Positions 21,600 through 33,450 of a DNA stretch of 64,000 nt are shown here, piece after piece (the stretch's first letter is position 1; each line of letters opens with the position of its first letter). This DNA is from Sclerodactyla briareus. Its lineage: Eukaryota; Echinodermata; Holothuroidea; Dendrochirotida; Sclerodactylidae. A program made the translations under genes and the position numbers. The DNA lies in NCBI GenBank assembly GCA_026419785.1, contig JAODTK010005608.1, positions 140,515 to 204,514 on the forward strand, read 5' to 3'. The notes under the pieces were generated by a model, which saw only the letters and a list, made by a program, of their open reading frames with translations, was not told the origin of the DNA and did no database searches.

Positions 21600-22029
21600 T
21601 ACCGTCTAATGTTGGCGAGCATTTTTACAGATAGCGTTCACATTCCTATAAGTACATAACTGTTGTTGGTCATATATTTCGAACACATGCGGTTTGTTCT
21701 CGATAGTGGTGAAAGAAGGTAGTGCATGCAACCCAAGAACCGTACAGCTGCGACTGGCTGACCAGGTGGGATGAATTGTGCAACTAGGCACGAACACATT
21801 GTGATCCAACGAGGCGCTTTGCAAATGGATGAGCATATTATGAATAGGGAGCAAACAATTCAAATATGATTTACCGTTAACCATTCTGTCATTTATTGAC
21901 GCTATGGTAATAAAGGTTAGGCAGCAGCGATGAAGTCATGGTAATTACATTGGCCAGTTAATGACAATGGCCACAATTAATTAGGCTGAGAATTCTACAA
22001 TAAATTAGAAAGTATAAGTTTTCTAATAG

Positions 22030-22140
22030 AACCACCCCCTCCTTGCATCTGACAGTGTTTCCGGCACCGTGTACGCGCTCCAGCCATCGTGTCCTGGTCG
22101 TAGGGATGCTGAACCGCTGTAACGTGCACACGAACTTCAT
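22030..22140 (-). CDS. Probable C-terminal fibrinogen exon, unit 2
   Basis: The minus-strand frames give FS(T/I), PYDQDHDGWS-like text, then a Cys-containing gap and EGGWWFY. This matches the FSTYDxDNDxW...NCAxxxxGGWWYxxC calcium-loop region of fibrinogen domains. The parallel copy at 48460-48570 reads YDQDNDGW and GGWW, supporting the call. Both copies are broken by indels in this short region, and the downstream LNGxY part is not visible. The exon ends are therefore approximate. It lies 3' of the FBG-a middle exon, as expected. Confidence 0.5.
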
Positions 22141-22144
22141 CATC

Positions 22145-22794
22145 TAGGAGAAGCCCCAGAATGAAAACATCAGATGATCTAATAGTTGATCCATACTTGC
22201 TGTAGTTTGTACCTCATGTGGTAAGGTGTGAGCCCCAGTAAATCGCATAATTCAGCATAATTGATTGGGGATTCATAATAACTTTTAGCCTTGACTTGAC
22301 TTGCTGACCGGATTTTCCCCAATTTGGGTGATCAGGGATAGTGGGTTTTAAGCTATATCCAGAATGTCCACCTCGCCATACCTATAAAAACCTGTATTGG
22401 TTTTCTTTGACATGACCACATTATTCTGGCCAAACCACAGCTCTTATAAAATGTTTGTAGTAGAGTACCATTTGAGGCCCTAGGCCACTGACCGATTGAA
22501 GAGGGTCCACGAGTACCATTTCTGGCAATGAACAGGGCATTCATGACGGACGGGTCATGTCTACGAGAGAGGACTCCCTCTGACATTTGAATCTATAGCA
22601 TTTTATATATACTTTCACATGTCTATAGGCACAAATATTCAAAGTTCAAGTCTATTTATATGTATTGCACCTTATCCATGACCCGCGGCGGTCGATTTCT
22701 TCCCACATTCATTCAAGATTCAAGATTTGAACAAAATTAATTTGGTTCAGGAACGTATAGGTTGTGGGTGTTTTCTCCATGGTATTGTGTATGT
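22145..22794. other. Block D2 remainder, presumably intron or 3' flank
   Basis: Aligns in patches to 48570-49590, for example GGCCxTAGGCCxxTGAC and GGCAATGAACAGGGCATT/CATTGACAGGGCATTATGA. The minus frame at 22353-22586 is not preserved in unit 3. Confidence 0.4.
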
Positions 22795-23270
22795 CATTCA
22801 TATCACTCACTCACTCACCTCACTATCACTTCATGGAGCACAGGCTGGAAGCACCTGGCCCCCGACTCCACCCGCTGCCTTCCAATCGCCGGCCTCCTCC
22901 GGGCAAGGACCAGGGCTTTACGTGACTCACCTTCCTCCTCCCCTACACAGCTCCCTGAGGTACCCGAGCGAGCATCCCGTGAGGACCCTGTTCTGTAGTT
23001 GTCCAGCATAATCTGGTCACAGTGGGCCGGGAGGCGCGCCATATGCCTAAAAGAAACGCAGTTGACGATATCCACTCAGGCAACTAACCTTCACCCTCTC
23101 ACGATTTCCTAGAAGGACTGCTTGGATATACCGATCACTTTTAGCGGTAACCAAGGATGCGGCGAAGTGAGTTAGTCAAAAGGGATCCAGTTGCCGTATC
23201 ACTCAAACAGTGAGCGTCCAAGCCTCACTAGAATATAGCAGACTGGAAGCATAATAAAGGCCCAAAACAC
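22795..23270 (-). mobile_element. LINE 3' fragment in FReP intron, unit 2
   Basis: Copy of the element at 1-400. The plus strand starts with CACTCACTCACCTCACTATC (the tail) and runs through AGGAAACGCAGTTGACGATA-like text. Minus-strand residues include ARLPAH and LARRRPAIGRQR, typical of the end of a LINE pol ORF. It has several indels. Confidence 0.65.
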
Positions 23271-23810
23271 TGAGCTCGGTGGTGCCTATATCATTCGCGA
23301 CCACCACACACTACTATCCAATGACTCCATAAAGCCTAGACCGAGCTTCTGGGATCTCAAGCTCCCATGCACTGCGTCCTAATTAAAACACGGGGTGAAC
23401 GAATGCATTAGTGACTCCTGCCGTCTCGCCCATACCTGGAACCAGTCCTGCAGCACTGCCCACGATCCACGCGAAAGTCCGGTTGATTATTACAAACATA
23501 GAAACCACATATCAAAGGCTGTGGGGGGCGGATCCGGGTATTTTAAACATACGAATTGGGGCGACTATAGGAGGCAGAGAATGCTACTTTCTTCCTCTTC
23601 CGACCCTAAATAGCATTTGCATTGATTTAAAAAAAAACCAGAAAACCAAATTTCTAGATTCATCTCGATGCGAACTGGTTGTCGAACCATGCCCATATCA
23701 AAATCATTATAATTCGGCATTCAGTATAAATATGTAAAAAAATTAACCTTCTTTTCCAAAGTTTACGATTTGATGCAATAGTTTGTTTGTTTTTTTAATC
23801 AAACGCTAAC

Positions 23811-24093
23811 CTGCATCTCCGGTGTAGGAATCCGACGTAGACATCTTGGTATTGTCATCTTGCACACCGGCTTTCGGAATAGGTCACGAGGCCGTGGTAA
23901 ACCATTCCACTTATTCTGTAATATCCATACGGCAGCGCGTAGTCTATCTGGGCTGGTTGCCTATGAAGCTTCTCATTCCTTTCCCAAGGTCCCAAGCCAA
24001 AACCACTTTCAAGGGCCCAAATCCCTCCTGTACTGATTCTTCCAATTACGGTTTAAAGGCTCCTGTTCCCGTCTTCCCTGGCTTTTGAACAAC
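23811..24093 (-). CDS. FReP exon: FBG-a middle part, unit 2
   Basis: Counterpart of 929-1185, with acceptor TGCAG at 24094-24098 and donor GTTAGC. The minus strand gives VVQKPGKTG-like, LWLGKGMRSFIG, QIDYALPYGYY-like segments, all slipped forms of the FBG core. It is more diverged and has more indels than the unit 1 copy, and is unlikely to be translatable as called. Confidence 0.72.
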
Positions 24094-24164
24094 CTGCATA
24101 AACCGATTGTTCGATTACGGGAATGGTTGAAATGATAGTGCAATGCGTGCAAGAGCTGTTATTT

Positions 24165-24170
24165 ATTCAT

Positions 24171-24233
<63 letters not shown>

Positions 24234-24240
24234 TTCTATT
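24165..24240. repeat. TTTA microsatellite in FReP intron, unit 2
   Basis: About 18 TTTA units at the site of the ATCT array in unit 1. Confidence 0.95.
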
Positions 24241-24585
24241 AATTAATTTATTATCATGAACCAAATTCCAAGAATCCAGCAGGCCGGCATTTTAGTAAAC
24301 ATTTCTGGATTGGTTCAATGGAAGATCACGGGATCTTGCTAATTGGCACACGTGGCTTGAACACTATCTCCGTTTCCGAGCAAGAGTTGTCTAGTTCTTT
24401 TTTTTTTTTTTTTTTTTTTCAGAGACCAGGGATTTATTGATTTGTACATTACCTAAAGTTTTTAGTTTTATTGAGTTTTCATAACATGTATGTAGATATT
24501 GTAAATGTCACTGATTTGGTTCCTGAATTATTTACCGCGTGTATCACTTTTGTTAGTGAAGCGAATCGAAAGGTAGAAAACTTAC

Positions 24586-24892
24586 CGTCCACCTCCTCCG
24601 TCATCATTTTACAAAACCTCGACCTTATTCTCAGACCATCTGTGGCTTTAAATGTCGTACACCACGCGATGGTTTCCATCATTGTCGCTACAGATATCCT
24701 GGCAATTTGTGATCTCGATTACTTCACTGCACTCCATCACCTTCGTGTACCCCTGTTGCAGGGAACAATTCCATCCGTTTGTCGCGCTTGTGCCAACATC
24801 ATGTGAGCTACATCTGAAGTTCTCCTCACATCTCACTCCGCCCAACAGCCAGGAACATCTCCGTTCAGTTTGGGAAGGATGTAGATTTCTCC
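24586..24892 (-). CDS. FReP exon: hinge, EGF-like and FBG-a start, unit 2
   Basis: The minus strand reads RCEENFRCSSHDV, WNCSLQQGYTKVMECSEV, ICSDNDGNHRVVYDIKPQ-like, then a GGGW-equivalent before ACG/GTAAGT. The acceptor is TTAGCAG at 24893-24899. This is the best-preserved EGF reading of the three: C, CSSH, C, WNCS, GY and EC are in one 65-residue frame (24648-24845). It joins in phase 0 to the FBG-a middle exon. A few indels remain in the FBG part. Confidence 0.8.
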
Positions 24893-25064
24893 CTGCTAAG
24901 GATAATTAATTGGAATTTTAAACTGGTGAACGTTATCTGTTAGGTGAGTCACTTGCCATATTACCACTCTGTATACCACATGCAGGGTCGAAATTGCCAG
25001 CCCACTAATTAAAGCCACGTACACCACTAGAGAGCGGAATCCTACCATCCTAATTCAAGTAGAA

Positions 25065-25068
25065 TTTA

Positions 25069-25110
<42 letters not shown>

Positions 25111-25165
25111 ATATAATATAATATATAATATTATATATATATATATATATATTATTATATATTAT
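25065..25165. repeat. TA-rich tract in FReP intron, unit 2
   Basis: A (TA)n tract absent at the equivalent site of units 1 and 3. The YIYIY open frame over it is an artefact. Confidence 0.95.
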
Positions 25166-25501
25166 TATTTGTAATGTAAGACTAACAATCTGAATACACA
25201 CGATAACAGTGAAGTAAACAAATTGCATTTGCAATTGCCTTGGCATTAGTATTATGATGAAGCGACTGGCAGAAAAACTACATGACGTTTACATGACGTT
25301 ACATTAGAAAATAATTGCAATGCAAATCAATATGATAAAGTATTCGTTACGGAATGATATGTTCGATGTTAAATGAAAAATAATTTCTGGTAACTACAGA
25401 ATGGTCTTGGTGCGTCATTTGACTATAAGTTCGTACTGTAAACTGAATATATCGATACACAGAATAACTGAAGTGGAGATATATTCGCTTAGCTGACTTA
25501 C

Positions 25502-25711
25502 ATGTGCAAACAGTTTCTTCGTTGCCCTGTTTCATGAAGCAGCCACATTCTTCTTCGGGTATACAGTGGGCCATCCTTTCAGCAGAATCCAGCGGACAGA
25601 AACACAGGACCCGTCAGTGACAGTTGAAGGACTGCGGTGTCGGTTGGGCACATGACCCTGACAAGACCAGGTACCGGTACCAGTGTTGGTCCGGACAAAT
25701 GGTTATCTTTT
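25502..25711 (-). CDS. FReP exon: TIL domain, unit 2
   Basis: Minus-strand frames give VPVPGLVRVMC-like and CPTDTAVLQLSLTG, then MAHCIPEEECGCFMKQGNEE and TVCT. The HCIPEEECGCF segment is a clear TIL match and retains the ECGC cysteine pair that reads ECGH in unit 1. Acceptor CCCACAG at 25712-25718. The donor region reads CACATGTAAGT as in unit 1. Confidence 0.78.
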
Positions 25712-26062
25712 CTGTGGGAGAATGTCCAGGGGCTGCAAGTCAGTAAAGATAGCTTTAGCTATGGCAGCCATTACCACAATCAGAATTTTGCTCACCTGTA
25801 AACAATGTCGAGATTGCAAGCGTAATTGTTGCTAAAAATTTACCACGTACGGGCTCATTATTTTCTAACATCATCCAACGCTGAAGAACTTTACTACAGC
25901 ACGCCAATGGGCCCAATTGTAAAGCGTTCAATGTGTGGTGAATGTGCAACATGGAGACCGTAACTCCGTCCCCAATGTTGCACAAACCATTCTGTATTTT
26001 TCTATGTTGCAACCTAATAAGAACAGCAGAAAATGCTTATCCAAAATGAAAGATTAACTCAC

Positions 26063-26314
26063 TATTGTTACTGCCCCGCGCTGATGAGTCTGTAAGTTAC
26101 AGTGCGTCAGAGATCGGAATTATCATACTGACGAATATGTCGACGCATCGTTAAGGTTCACGTCGATACGAAGCTTGTAGTTTTTTTCTGATTGGTTAGA
26201 TACGCCAGTTTCCGGTTCCTAGTCAAAAACCCTGGGAGGGAAATCAAACCCAGTTTCGTATTCCTCCCAATTGCGGGTAAAGTTGATTTGTGCATCTGTG
26301 CGACGCTCGAGAAC
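26063..26314 (-). CDS. FReP exon: FBG-b middle part, unit 2
   Basis: The minus strand has ERRTDAQINFTRNWEEYET and GFDFP in a single frame, then RKLAYLTNQ-like and LRID-like segments after slips. The acceptor CCACAG lies at 26315-26320. The donor GTGAGT is at 26057-26062. Together with 26632-26748 it gives the first two thirds of a fibrinogen domain. Confidence 0.8.
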
Positions 26315-26631
26315 CTGTGGAAGGGTAACAGACTGATATTTCTTTGTAAACGTCGGTTTATTAAGGTTCAATGGGCGAAGGCCTGCCAGTAAGGTCAAAA
26401 AGAACCTGAAATATGAATTGTGAAGTGAATTCAAAATACAACCAATTCGATAGATGACGGACGGCCAATCAGAAAAAAAAAGAGGGCATAGCGGTGCCGA
26501 TAGTGGACTACTTGTCATTGGCTGAACATATCATTGTTAACTCATGGCGGTTTTTTACAAATAATGTCCCACCTATACCCTCCCAAGGGTGACTTAACCT
26601 AATTTGCAAGGTTTATGTGTTGTCTTATTAC
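26315..26631. other. FBG-b intron, unit 2 (short form)
   Basis: About 317 bases containing CCAATCAGAAAAAA and GTCATTGGCTGAAC words. It does not resemble the longer introns of units 1 and 3, so one form has been replaced. Confidence 0.5.
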
Positions 26632-26748
26632 CATGTAACCATCAGTGTCACACGCGACTTCGAAGACATCTGGGTAGCCATCTGGTTGATCACAAAGACA
26701 CCACTCGAATTTACTGATGAACATTGTCCTAGAACCTACAGGCAGTCT
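26632..26748 (-). CDS. FReP exon: FBG-b N-terminal part, unit 2
   Basis: The minus strand reads RDCLxVLGQCSSVNSSGVFV, then INQ/KPDGYPDVFEVACDTDGY and M before GTAATA. The phase-0 junction to VxERRTDAQINF at 26314 is consistent. This is the longest readable version of the exon and defines the family assignment. One slip lies between SGVFVI and PDGYPD. Confidence 0.82.
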
Positions 26749-27159
26749 CTTGGATTACTCCGAATGTTGGTAGAAGAAATACGATGGCGCTGTGAACGTT
26801 AAAGCAGTGGCCTTAGTTTAGTAAGTAAAAATACCATTTTGTTGAGGCATTCACCATATTGACCATCATCCACTTGATTTTCGAGGAGAATAGAGGTGCT
26901 AATTCCAATTATTGCGACATCTTCAAATTTCTTGCGGAGGGGTGTAATGACATTAATATCGTATAAAAAAAAAAAAAAAACTGAGAAGAAGAGGGTTGAT
27001 TTGAATACATCTGATTGATAAGGATACAATTTCGAATATTGAAATCGTTACAAGTACTTTTGCAATCTGGCACCGCAATATCGGTCAAAAAAAAACATGA
27101 TAGGAAATCACTTGAAATTAATGTGTTGTAGGGTTCGCCAAATTTCCGAAACTCTCCAT

Positions 27160-27335
27160 TCAATATATATATCTATATATATATATATATAGATATATAT
27201 AATAAGAATATATATATTATATATATTAATATATTATATAAATAATATATATATATATATATACTATATATATTATATATAGATATATGATATATATATA
27301 TATATAATTTATATATATATCATATATTATAATAA
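27160..27335. repeat. TA-rich tract, block B2
   Basis: Interrupted (TA)n lying upstream of the FBG-b exon. Confidence 0.95.
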
Positions 27336-27848
27336 GAATGCAATACAGACAGGACACTAGAAAAACAAGGTTGATGTATCGAGATAGGGACCAAAAACGA
27401 AAAAAAAAGATAACCAAAATAACATACAAAGGAAATGACAAAAACAAAACGGGGCCAAATATACACAATCAAAATGCAAAGTTGCCCAGTACTACGTAAC
27501 GAATCACAAAATGTAATTATTATCATAAAGAGTTGCAGTTTAGGCTACATCATGGATGTAGCGATAGATTAAACAAAACACATTTCGAAAAAAATTGTTT
27601 GTCACAATTTTGAGGATTCTCAAATTAAATGTTGAAGTAAATTAGTAGGAAAACGGTGTTGTTTTCTGAAAGAAATGGTTTCCAAGATTATGTTTTGTAG
27701 CAGTGTAAAGGCCGGAATAAGAAACTTAAGACATACCATTTTAGTCGCATTCAAATTCCTCCTCTTCGATGCGCACCTCTGAATGGAAATATTCCCTTAT
27801 TGTAAACCGCGAACCCTAAAAAATCGCTAATGTAATTTCTAACCCTTG

Positions 27849-28094
27849 TCAATAATTGAACAATCTAATCAGTGATAGGAGAGCCAAGCAGGAAACATAA
27901 ATGGCAGATACTTCGATAGTTGGAAATCGAGAGGAATAAAACTCACATTTATCTCCTGCAAAACTGTTGGTAGGATTGTCATGTGAGAAAACATAGTGAC
28001 AAAAAATATTTATGAGTGTCCTTACACAAGAACTTGTCGATACAGTGATAACAGTGACAAATATTGCTGGAGTGTGAATAAAAATTTCGTTCAT
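27849..28094 (-). CDS. Possible first exon of FReP gene, unit 2
   Basis: An 81-residue open frame on the minus strand beginning MNEIFIHTPAIFVTVITV and containing NPTNSFAGDKCEFYSSRF. The last part matches the unit 1 candidate (xFAxDxCEFYSS). The N-terminal stretch is hydrophobic enough for a secretion signal. The exon ends are not determined. The frame is open longer than in the sister copies, which may be chance. Confidence 0.3.
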   Translation of the reverse strand: MNEIFIHTPAIFVTVITVSTSSCVRTLINIFCHYVFSHDNPTNSFAGDKCEFYSSRFPTIEVSAIYVSCLALLSLIRLFNY

Positions 28095-28494
28095 TATATT
28101 TCTAGTTATAGGCTCCTAGTTTAGTGCCATATATACTCAAATAAATGATCAAAACCTTGACATGACAGGCAATGAAGAATACCGTGATGCCATATCAGTA
28201 TAATATGAGGCGGATTTATAAACTCTTGTATAGAGAATGCTCCAATGTGGGTAAACAGTTAGCAAGTTTGAGCTGAAATGACTGACATTTCTCGGAAGGG
28301 AGAAACATGTCATACCGATAGTAGTAATGGGATTCAGTAATAATTAGGTTTTTTATTTTTCGTCCTGGGACGTGAGTCTCAAGGAATCTACACAGTTACG
28401 CCTGGCGTTCGTGTGTGTGTGTGTTGCTGTGTGTGTGCGTGTGTTGGTGTGGGTCTGTGTGGGTTGTGTTTGTAACAACTACATTTTAATTAAG

Positions 28495-30550
28495 ATAAGT
28501 CAGCAATCCCTTGTCGCATCAAGTTCTTGGTGAGCAAGCTGCATTGTAGATGAAGCCTATGAGTCAGTCGGGGCATTCCGTGGAAAGTGTAATGAGTTGG
28601 AATAAAAATTGATATTTGTTGTATAATTGAAGATTAAACATTGTAATATTTTTTTAAACGATTATGGCAGATGAAGAGGAACTTGGGGGGGGGTGTGCCT
28701 ATCAACTGATGGGTATAGAGCGATCATAGGCGGCGCAAGGCCGTGGGGGGGAGGGGGAGGGTGACGCTTACCCCCCCCCCCCCGCCCATTTATGTGGGGG
28801 CCCGCCCCTAAAATTTTGACCGAAGAAAATTTAAAGTAACACAAATAAAAAACGATATATATCGATCTGCGGACACATGATGGACTATAGACAATAGATT
28901 ATAACCGCCCTAAATAAATGTGAAACTAGTATCCTTTTAATTAACAAATGTTGCCGTACCGAACCCGTTGCCGCCTGGTATGCGATATTCGCAGCTTAGC
29001 GGAAATCGTAATTGAATGAGAAATATTTACCTCTGCGTAGGGAAAGTGAGAAGAAAAAAACCTAGAACAGAAGCAAACACGAGTCAGCATTTTGGCAAAA
29101 TACAAGTGATGAACGACTGACTGTAATGCTAGTCTCTGACTAGGACTACTAGAGATTCAAGATGGACAATAATTTCCGCTGTATGTACAAGGCACCAATA
29201 CTCGGCAACAGAAGTCGGAATTGAACAAATTGTCCTTAGATTAACATAGAAAAGTGTGATGCTTGCATTTTTGTTCAGCTTTTAGGAGAAACATGAAGAA
29301 TACCCCAAATGACATGTCTGTGAATGACTTTTATTACATCGTGCAGTAATGGCGGTAGGTGGTACGTACGTTTCAAATCAAAAAGACACACAAAAACAGC
29401 ATGATTTATTTATCGAAAGGTATACCGTAAATTGCTATAAATTTGCTACAGATTGTTTTGCGATACAGCAATAAACATATTTTTAAACCTTGATTCCCTT
29501 GTTTGTTACAGCAAATCATCACCAAGTGGAAGAAGATCTTACGTACGTTTCAAGACACCGCTTTTGGTGTCTTTAGAACTGTGATAATTTTTCACTTAGT
29601 TAGGAAACCAAAGTGTCTCTTAGAACATGTTAATCTTTCCAGTAATTGGTTTCGTCAACTTACGGCGGGAGACGACCTAAAACCCTAACAGGACTTGCAG
29701 GTCCGATACCGATAAAACACGTGACCACAGTGGGATTGCCAATGGGGGCGGGAAAGGGGTACCTGGTAAGCATATAATTACTCAGCTCGATCATGGCATG
29801 GGAAATTCACCGGAATGATCGAGAGTGTTGGTTAATACCTTTCCCCGGGCTCTTCCCCCATCGGAAATTGTTGTCTCCAAACCCATCTGGTGTGCATTAT
29901 CATTCTTCATACATCCATTTTATTAATAACTACCATTTTGCAGACATACCCAGTTTTATAACTGGGGACATATAGCTCACACGCCTAAGGAAGTGTCGTT
30001 TCGGCATCTGGAGGTTTGTAAAACCCAAAACTTAGCGCACGCTCCGCGACACCAATGGTGGCGCTCCATTAGATAAGTAACACACATCAATTCATCAACA
30101 GTCTGGTATGCGTGCCCCCCCCCCCCTAAATTTGTAATCTTCCACCGCCACTGCGAGCGATATTCATTCTTAGTATGAATCGGGGTCATTTGGAGGGGAG
30201 GGGGGGGGGGGGGGGAAGCAGAGACTACAATTTGGTATTTTTAGCATTGAACTTGAATCAAGCTAGTCCGGCATGCCTGATCGAGGTAAAGTTTGGTTAG
30301 TATGTTCCTCATGATGAACAGAACGCTATCCTTTAGTGTGAGTCGGGGATCAATTTGGGGAAAAAGTGGAAAATTGTAAAAAAATTGTTATTTTGGGTAG
30401 TTAAACCTGTCCAACTTGCCCTTGACCAGATTGAGTTCACCTGGGTGGGTGTGTTTCTCTTGCCTAAAACATGGGTACGATATTTTCATTACGAAATGAG
30501 AGATAATTTGAGGGGGGGAAGTGGAAACTGACCTGGATCACGAGAGGTAA
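28495..30550. other. Sequence specific to unit 2 interval, no gene recognised
   Basis: Includes G and C homopolymer patches at 28685-28795 and a 13-base G run at about 30205-30218. The small plus ORF at 29503-29688 begins MLQQIITKWKKILRTFQDTA and has no recognisable relatives. Confidence 0.4.
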
Positions 30551-31834
30551 AGCGCTGTTCAAAATTGTGCGATACGAACGATACGATATACGATAAATTT
30601 ATTGGATGGAGTTTTCACACTTGTGCGATAAAAATGTCGTTACGATAATTTTATCGGACCGTCTCGGCGACTAAAATAACGGAGAGAGAAAGTTAGTGGG
30701 ATGTTTAGTGAGAAGAAGCACAAGTTTTCCCCTTTTGTCGCCTCCAGGACGTGGAAGGAGCATGGTCGGCAGAGTTTTTCCTAGTACTAAGAACTGTAAT
30801 TCAATGCAATCGAGACTTGTGTCTTTCTAAGTACTTGTAGGAGGCCGTGAAGAAGCAAAATTGACGATCACGAATCAGACCGCTGACTCACCACCCCGCC
30901 TCCCTTTCGTTTAGGCACCCAGTCCTCAATTAGCATCGGTGTCAGAAATAGGCGAAGTGAGTAGTCAATTCAGCCAATTGAGCTGAAAAATTGAGCTTGG
31001 TTACTCTGCCTCAGAACAAGCAGTAAAAATAAATGCCTATGGCTCCACCGTGTACCTTACTACTCTCCTCACTGATGTCTACAAGACATAAATTAATTGA
31101 AATTAAATCAAATATAACCCCACCCCAATATCTTAATTTCCGTTGCCTCTTCCTTCCTATTCCCGCTCGCTTTCTTCACATGAGGTAAGGGTGAAGTTCC
31201 GTCACTACGTCAGGCTGTGAATCGAGACCCTCTGAGAAAACCACCCCACCCTGCTCCTCTTAAAACAGTCACAACCCCCCCTCTCCCGGCCACCAGGACC
31301 ACCCGCATGTCTCCTGGCCTTTGCATGTCCTTGATACTTTGTGGCGCCGGCGCAACATGGACCCTCCCCATTACCTCACTGGTCCCACGCTACTATCGTA
31401 TATGGGAGAGGCTTCATGGATTCGAACTGAAATCTGGTTTCGTAGGTCCGGTGCATTGGCGGCAAAATAGGGCGAGAAGCTTATTCCGAGGCCAATGTCT
31501 TCCCCGGATAGTTCAACTTGATTTATCATTAAAATCCACTTTCCACGTTAAACTTCCCGCAATAGCCTATTGGGCGTTCAAACTCTCTGCAGAGTTGCGC
31601 AAGTTTATCACTTGCATTGCGCAATTATCGCATCGATAAATTTATCTACGATAAAAAGTTAAAATATTTTCAACTCGACGTCGATAAATTTATCGTCGAT
31701 CTTATCGTAACGTATCGCACAGGTGTGAAAACACTCCTATTAAAATAACCACTGTTTAACTCGACGTTCGATTAATTAAATTATCTATCGTACGTATTCG
31801 TATCGTATCGATTCGCACAAGTGTGAACAGCCCG
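30551..31834. mobile_element. MITE-like element with long terminal inverted repeats
   Basis: The left end AGCGCTGTTCAAAATTGTGC and right end GCACAAGTGTGAACAGCC are inverted copies. The inner arms also match: left TTTTCACACTTGTGCGATAA, right ATCGCACAGGTGTGAAAA. Both arms carry many ATCGATAAATTTATCG-type words. The interior holds ordinary sequence, including a piece (about 30835-31020) resembling the LINE fragment of block A. I see no transposase, so it is non-autonomous. The family is uncertain (hAT-like or mariner-like); the ends are flanked by TA-containing bases but no target-site duplication is proven. Confidence 0.6.
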
Positions 31835-33020
31835 TAACACACATACCAAGAAGGATCTTCATCCGTCCAGACCCAGTGTGACTATCGCGTCACATATTAT
31901 TTACCCAGAAAACGGGTTCTTGTACTTCTATAAAGCTACGCAATAAATTTCGAAACTGGTTCGGATCAGTCTGGATTTATCATAACTGCTATTAACCTTT
32001 GAAGCAACCATAGGGTTCATGTTTTGCTTCGAACTCGCCAGCCAAGTATATCCCACCTTTTCTCTAATTTTCATCAGAAATGGTATAATGGTCCACAATG
32101 GCCTTTATCGCCTAATGTACTCTGACCTCTAGTGACCTCGGATCCAAATGCTATCGTGCGCTCCTTATGTGCACTCACTATTGTCATGAACTTTCCCCAT
32201 GAGAGCTATCCAACATAATTGGGGTATATATAATGGGCACCCATGGTGAAAAAATGTTGGGTTGAAGGGTATCATCATGTTATTCTGGCTTATTTAATGA
32301 TCCCGTATGAATCATTTTTTCTTTTTTTTTTGGCGATTGCTAAAAATATTTATCGGCCCCATCCGTAAATGTCTCTATTATTCAAGATGTGAAATGGGCA
32401 CATTTTCCAGCGGAAGTGGACTTTCTAAGATTTCACTTCCAAATTTGATCTTTATTTGAAATTTTAATTGACTCATTTTCTGAGGATATTTATGCTGTAT
32501 GTACCATAACCCTTTACCAACTAAATTACTTTGGAGTAGACCTCCGTATTCTTACAGTTGAGAACCGCAAACAAATTCGTTTCCCCGTCTCAATATGTCC
32601 ACACTACGTGGAGAAACTTTGCATCATACATATGGTAATAAATCCATTGGATTCACTCACTACCATATATTTTGGAGCTATATGCATATTCTGATACGTC
32701 AAAAAAGTTTGAAGAATTACCTCCACACAGAAATTGAAATTGTGGCTTTTCCATTCCTCCCTGTACAGACTTACACCTTTAATTATGCCTCAACGTTTTG
32801 AAATGAAATATATGAACAGCGGAACCTATTATTTTCAGTTTTTTATTAGTTTTTAAACCTTCAGATTTTTTTTTTTCGAAGTGAGCGATAAAAGTTGTGA
32901 TAATTGCATGTTTCAAACTGTAATTTCCATGAATGTGACAATTTCCGGGGATGCAGGCAATGAAATCAATGAAAATTACTCCCGGAACACTGTTGTACTT
33001 AAATTCCATTTGGACGTTCA
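31835..33020. other. Intergenic stretch, one TGACCT-type repeat, no gene
   Basis: A diverged copy of the TGACCT family is at about 32090-32280 (TCTGACCTCTAGTGACCTCG and an ATGGGCACCCATGGTGAAA end). The rest is AT-rich without coding signs. Confidence 0.4.
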
Positions 33021-33024
33021 CGCG

Positions 33025-33450
33025 GAATCGGGAGCACTGAAGGACAACGCCCTTTAACCCTCCATGCTGGAATGTGACTTCTCTCTAATTTCAATGGGAG
33101 TTACAGAACGTTATTGTTGTCAGGTTGCATCAGTCTATTCGTTTTTATGTGCCCTTTGATGTAGGTGCCTCACCCGCAGTTTTGAAGGTACCTTAGAGGT
33201 GTCGGTTGGAACTGGTTGAACAGGTGGGGGCAGGTTTGGGGATTGGAACACCCCTGCATCGATATCATCTGGCACTAGTCGGTATGAGAAGTCGAGGATT
33301 ACGGTGCCAATCCTAAGCCACTACAGCACAGGGTTTTCGATTGAGCCTCCACTGGCATTCCTGAACCCGTACAATCAGTCGCATCAAGTTGAGGACTTTA
33401 ATCGGGGCATCATAATGGTCCCGTCACTCACCACTTGCTCTCGTCACGAA
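33025..33450 (+). other. Block C start stub in unit 2 plus an 80-codon open stretch
   Basis: 33025-33210 matches the start of block C in units 1 and 3. It continues into an open plus-strand frame (about 33213-33448) with text such as TSRYEKSRITVPILSHYSTG and FSIEPPLAFLNPYNQSHQ. I do not recognise the family. It is Pro/Ser-rich and could be an exon or chance. Confidence 0.3.

Larger units (their letters stand above)
21600..33450. repeat. Tandem unit 2 of FReP array
   Basis: Order D (21600-22760), A (22760-26330), B (26630-28500), then a stub of block C (about 33025-33210) after about 4.5 kb of sequence not in the other units. Compared with units 1 and 3 the FBG-b intron is short (about 320 bases against about 920-960) and the CpG-rich MITE-like element is absent. 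The remainder of block C is missing. Confidence 0.8.
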
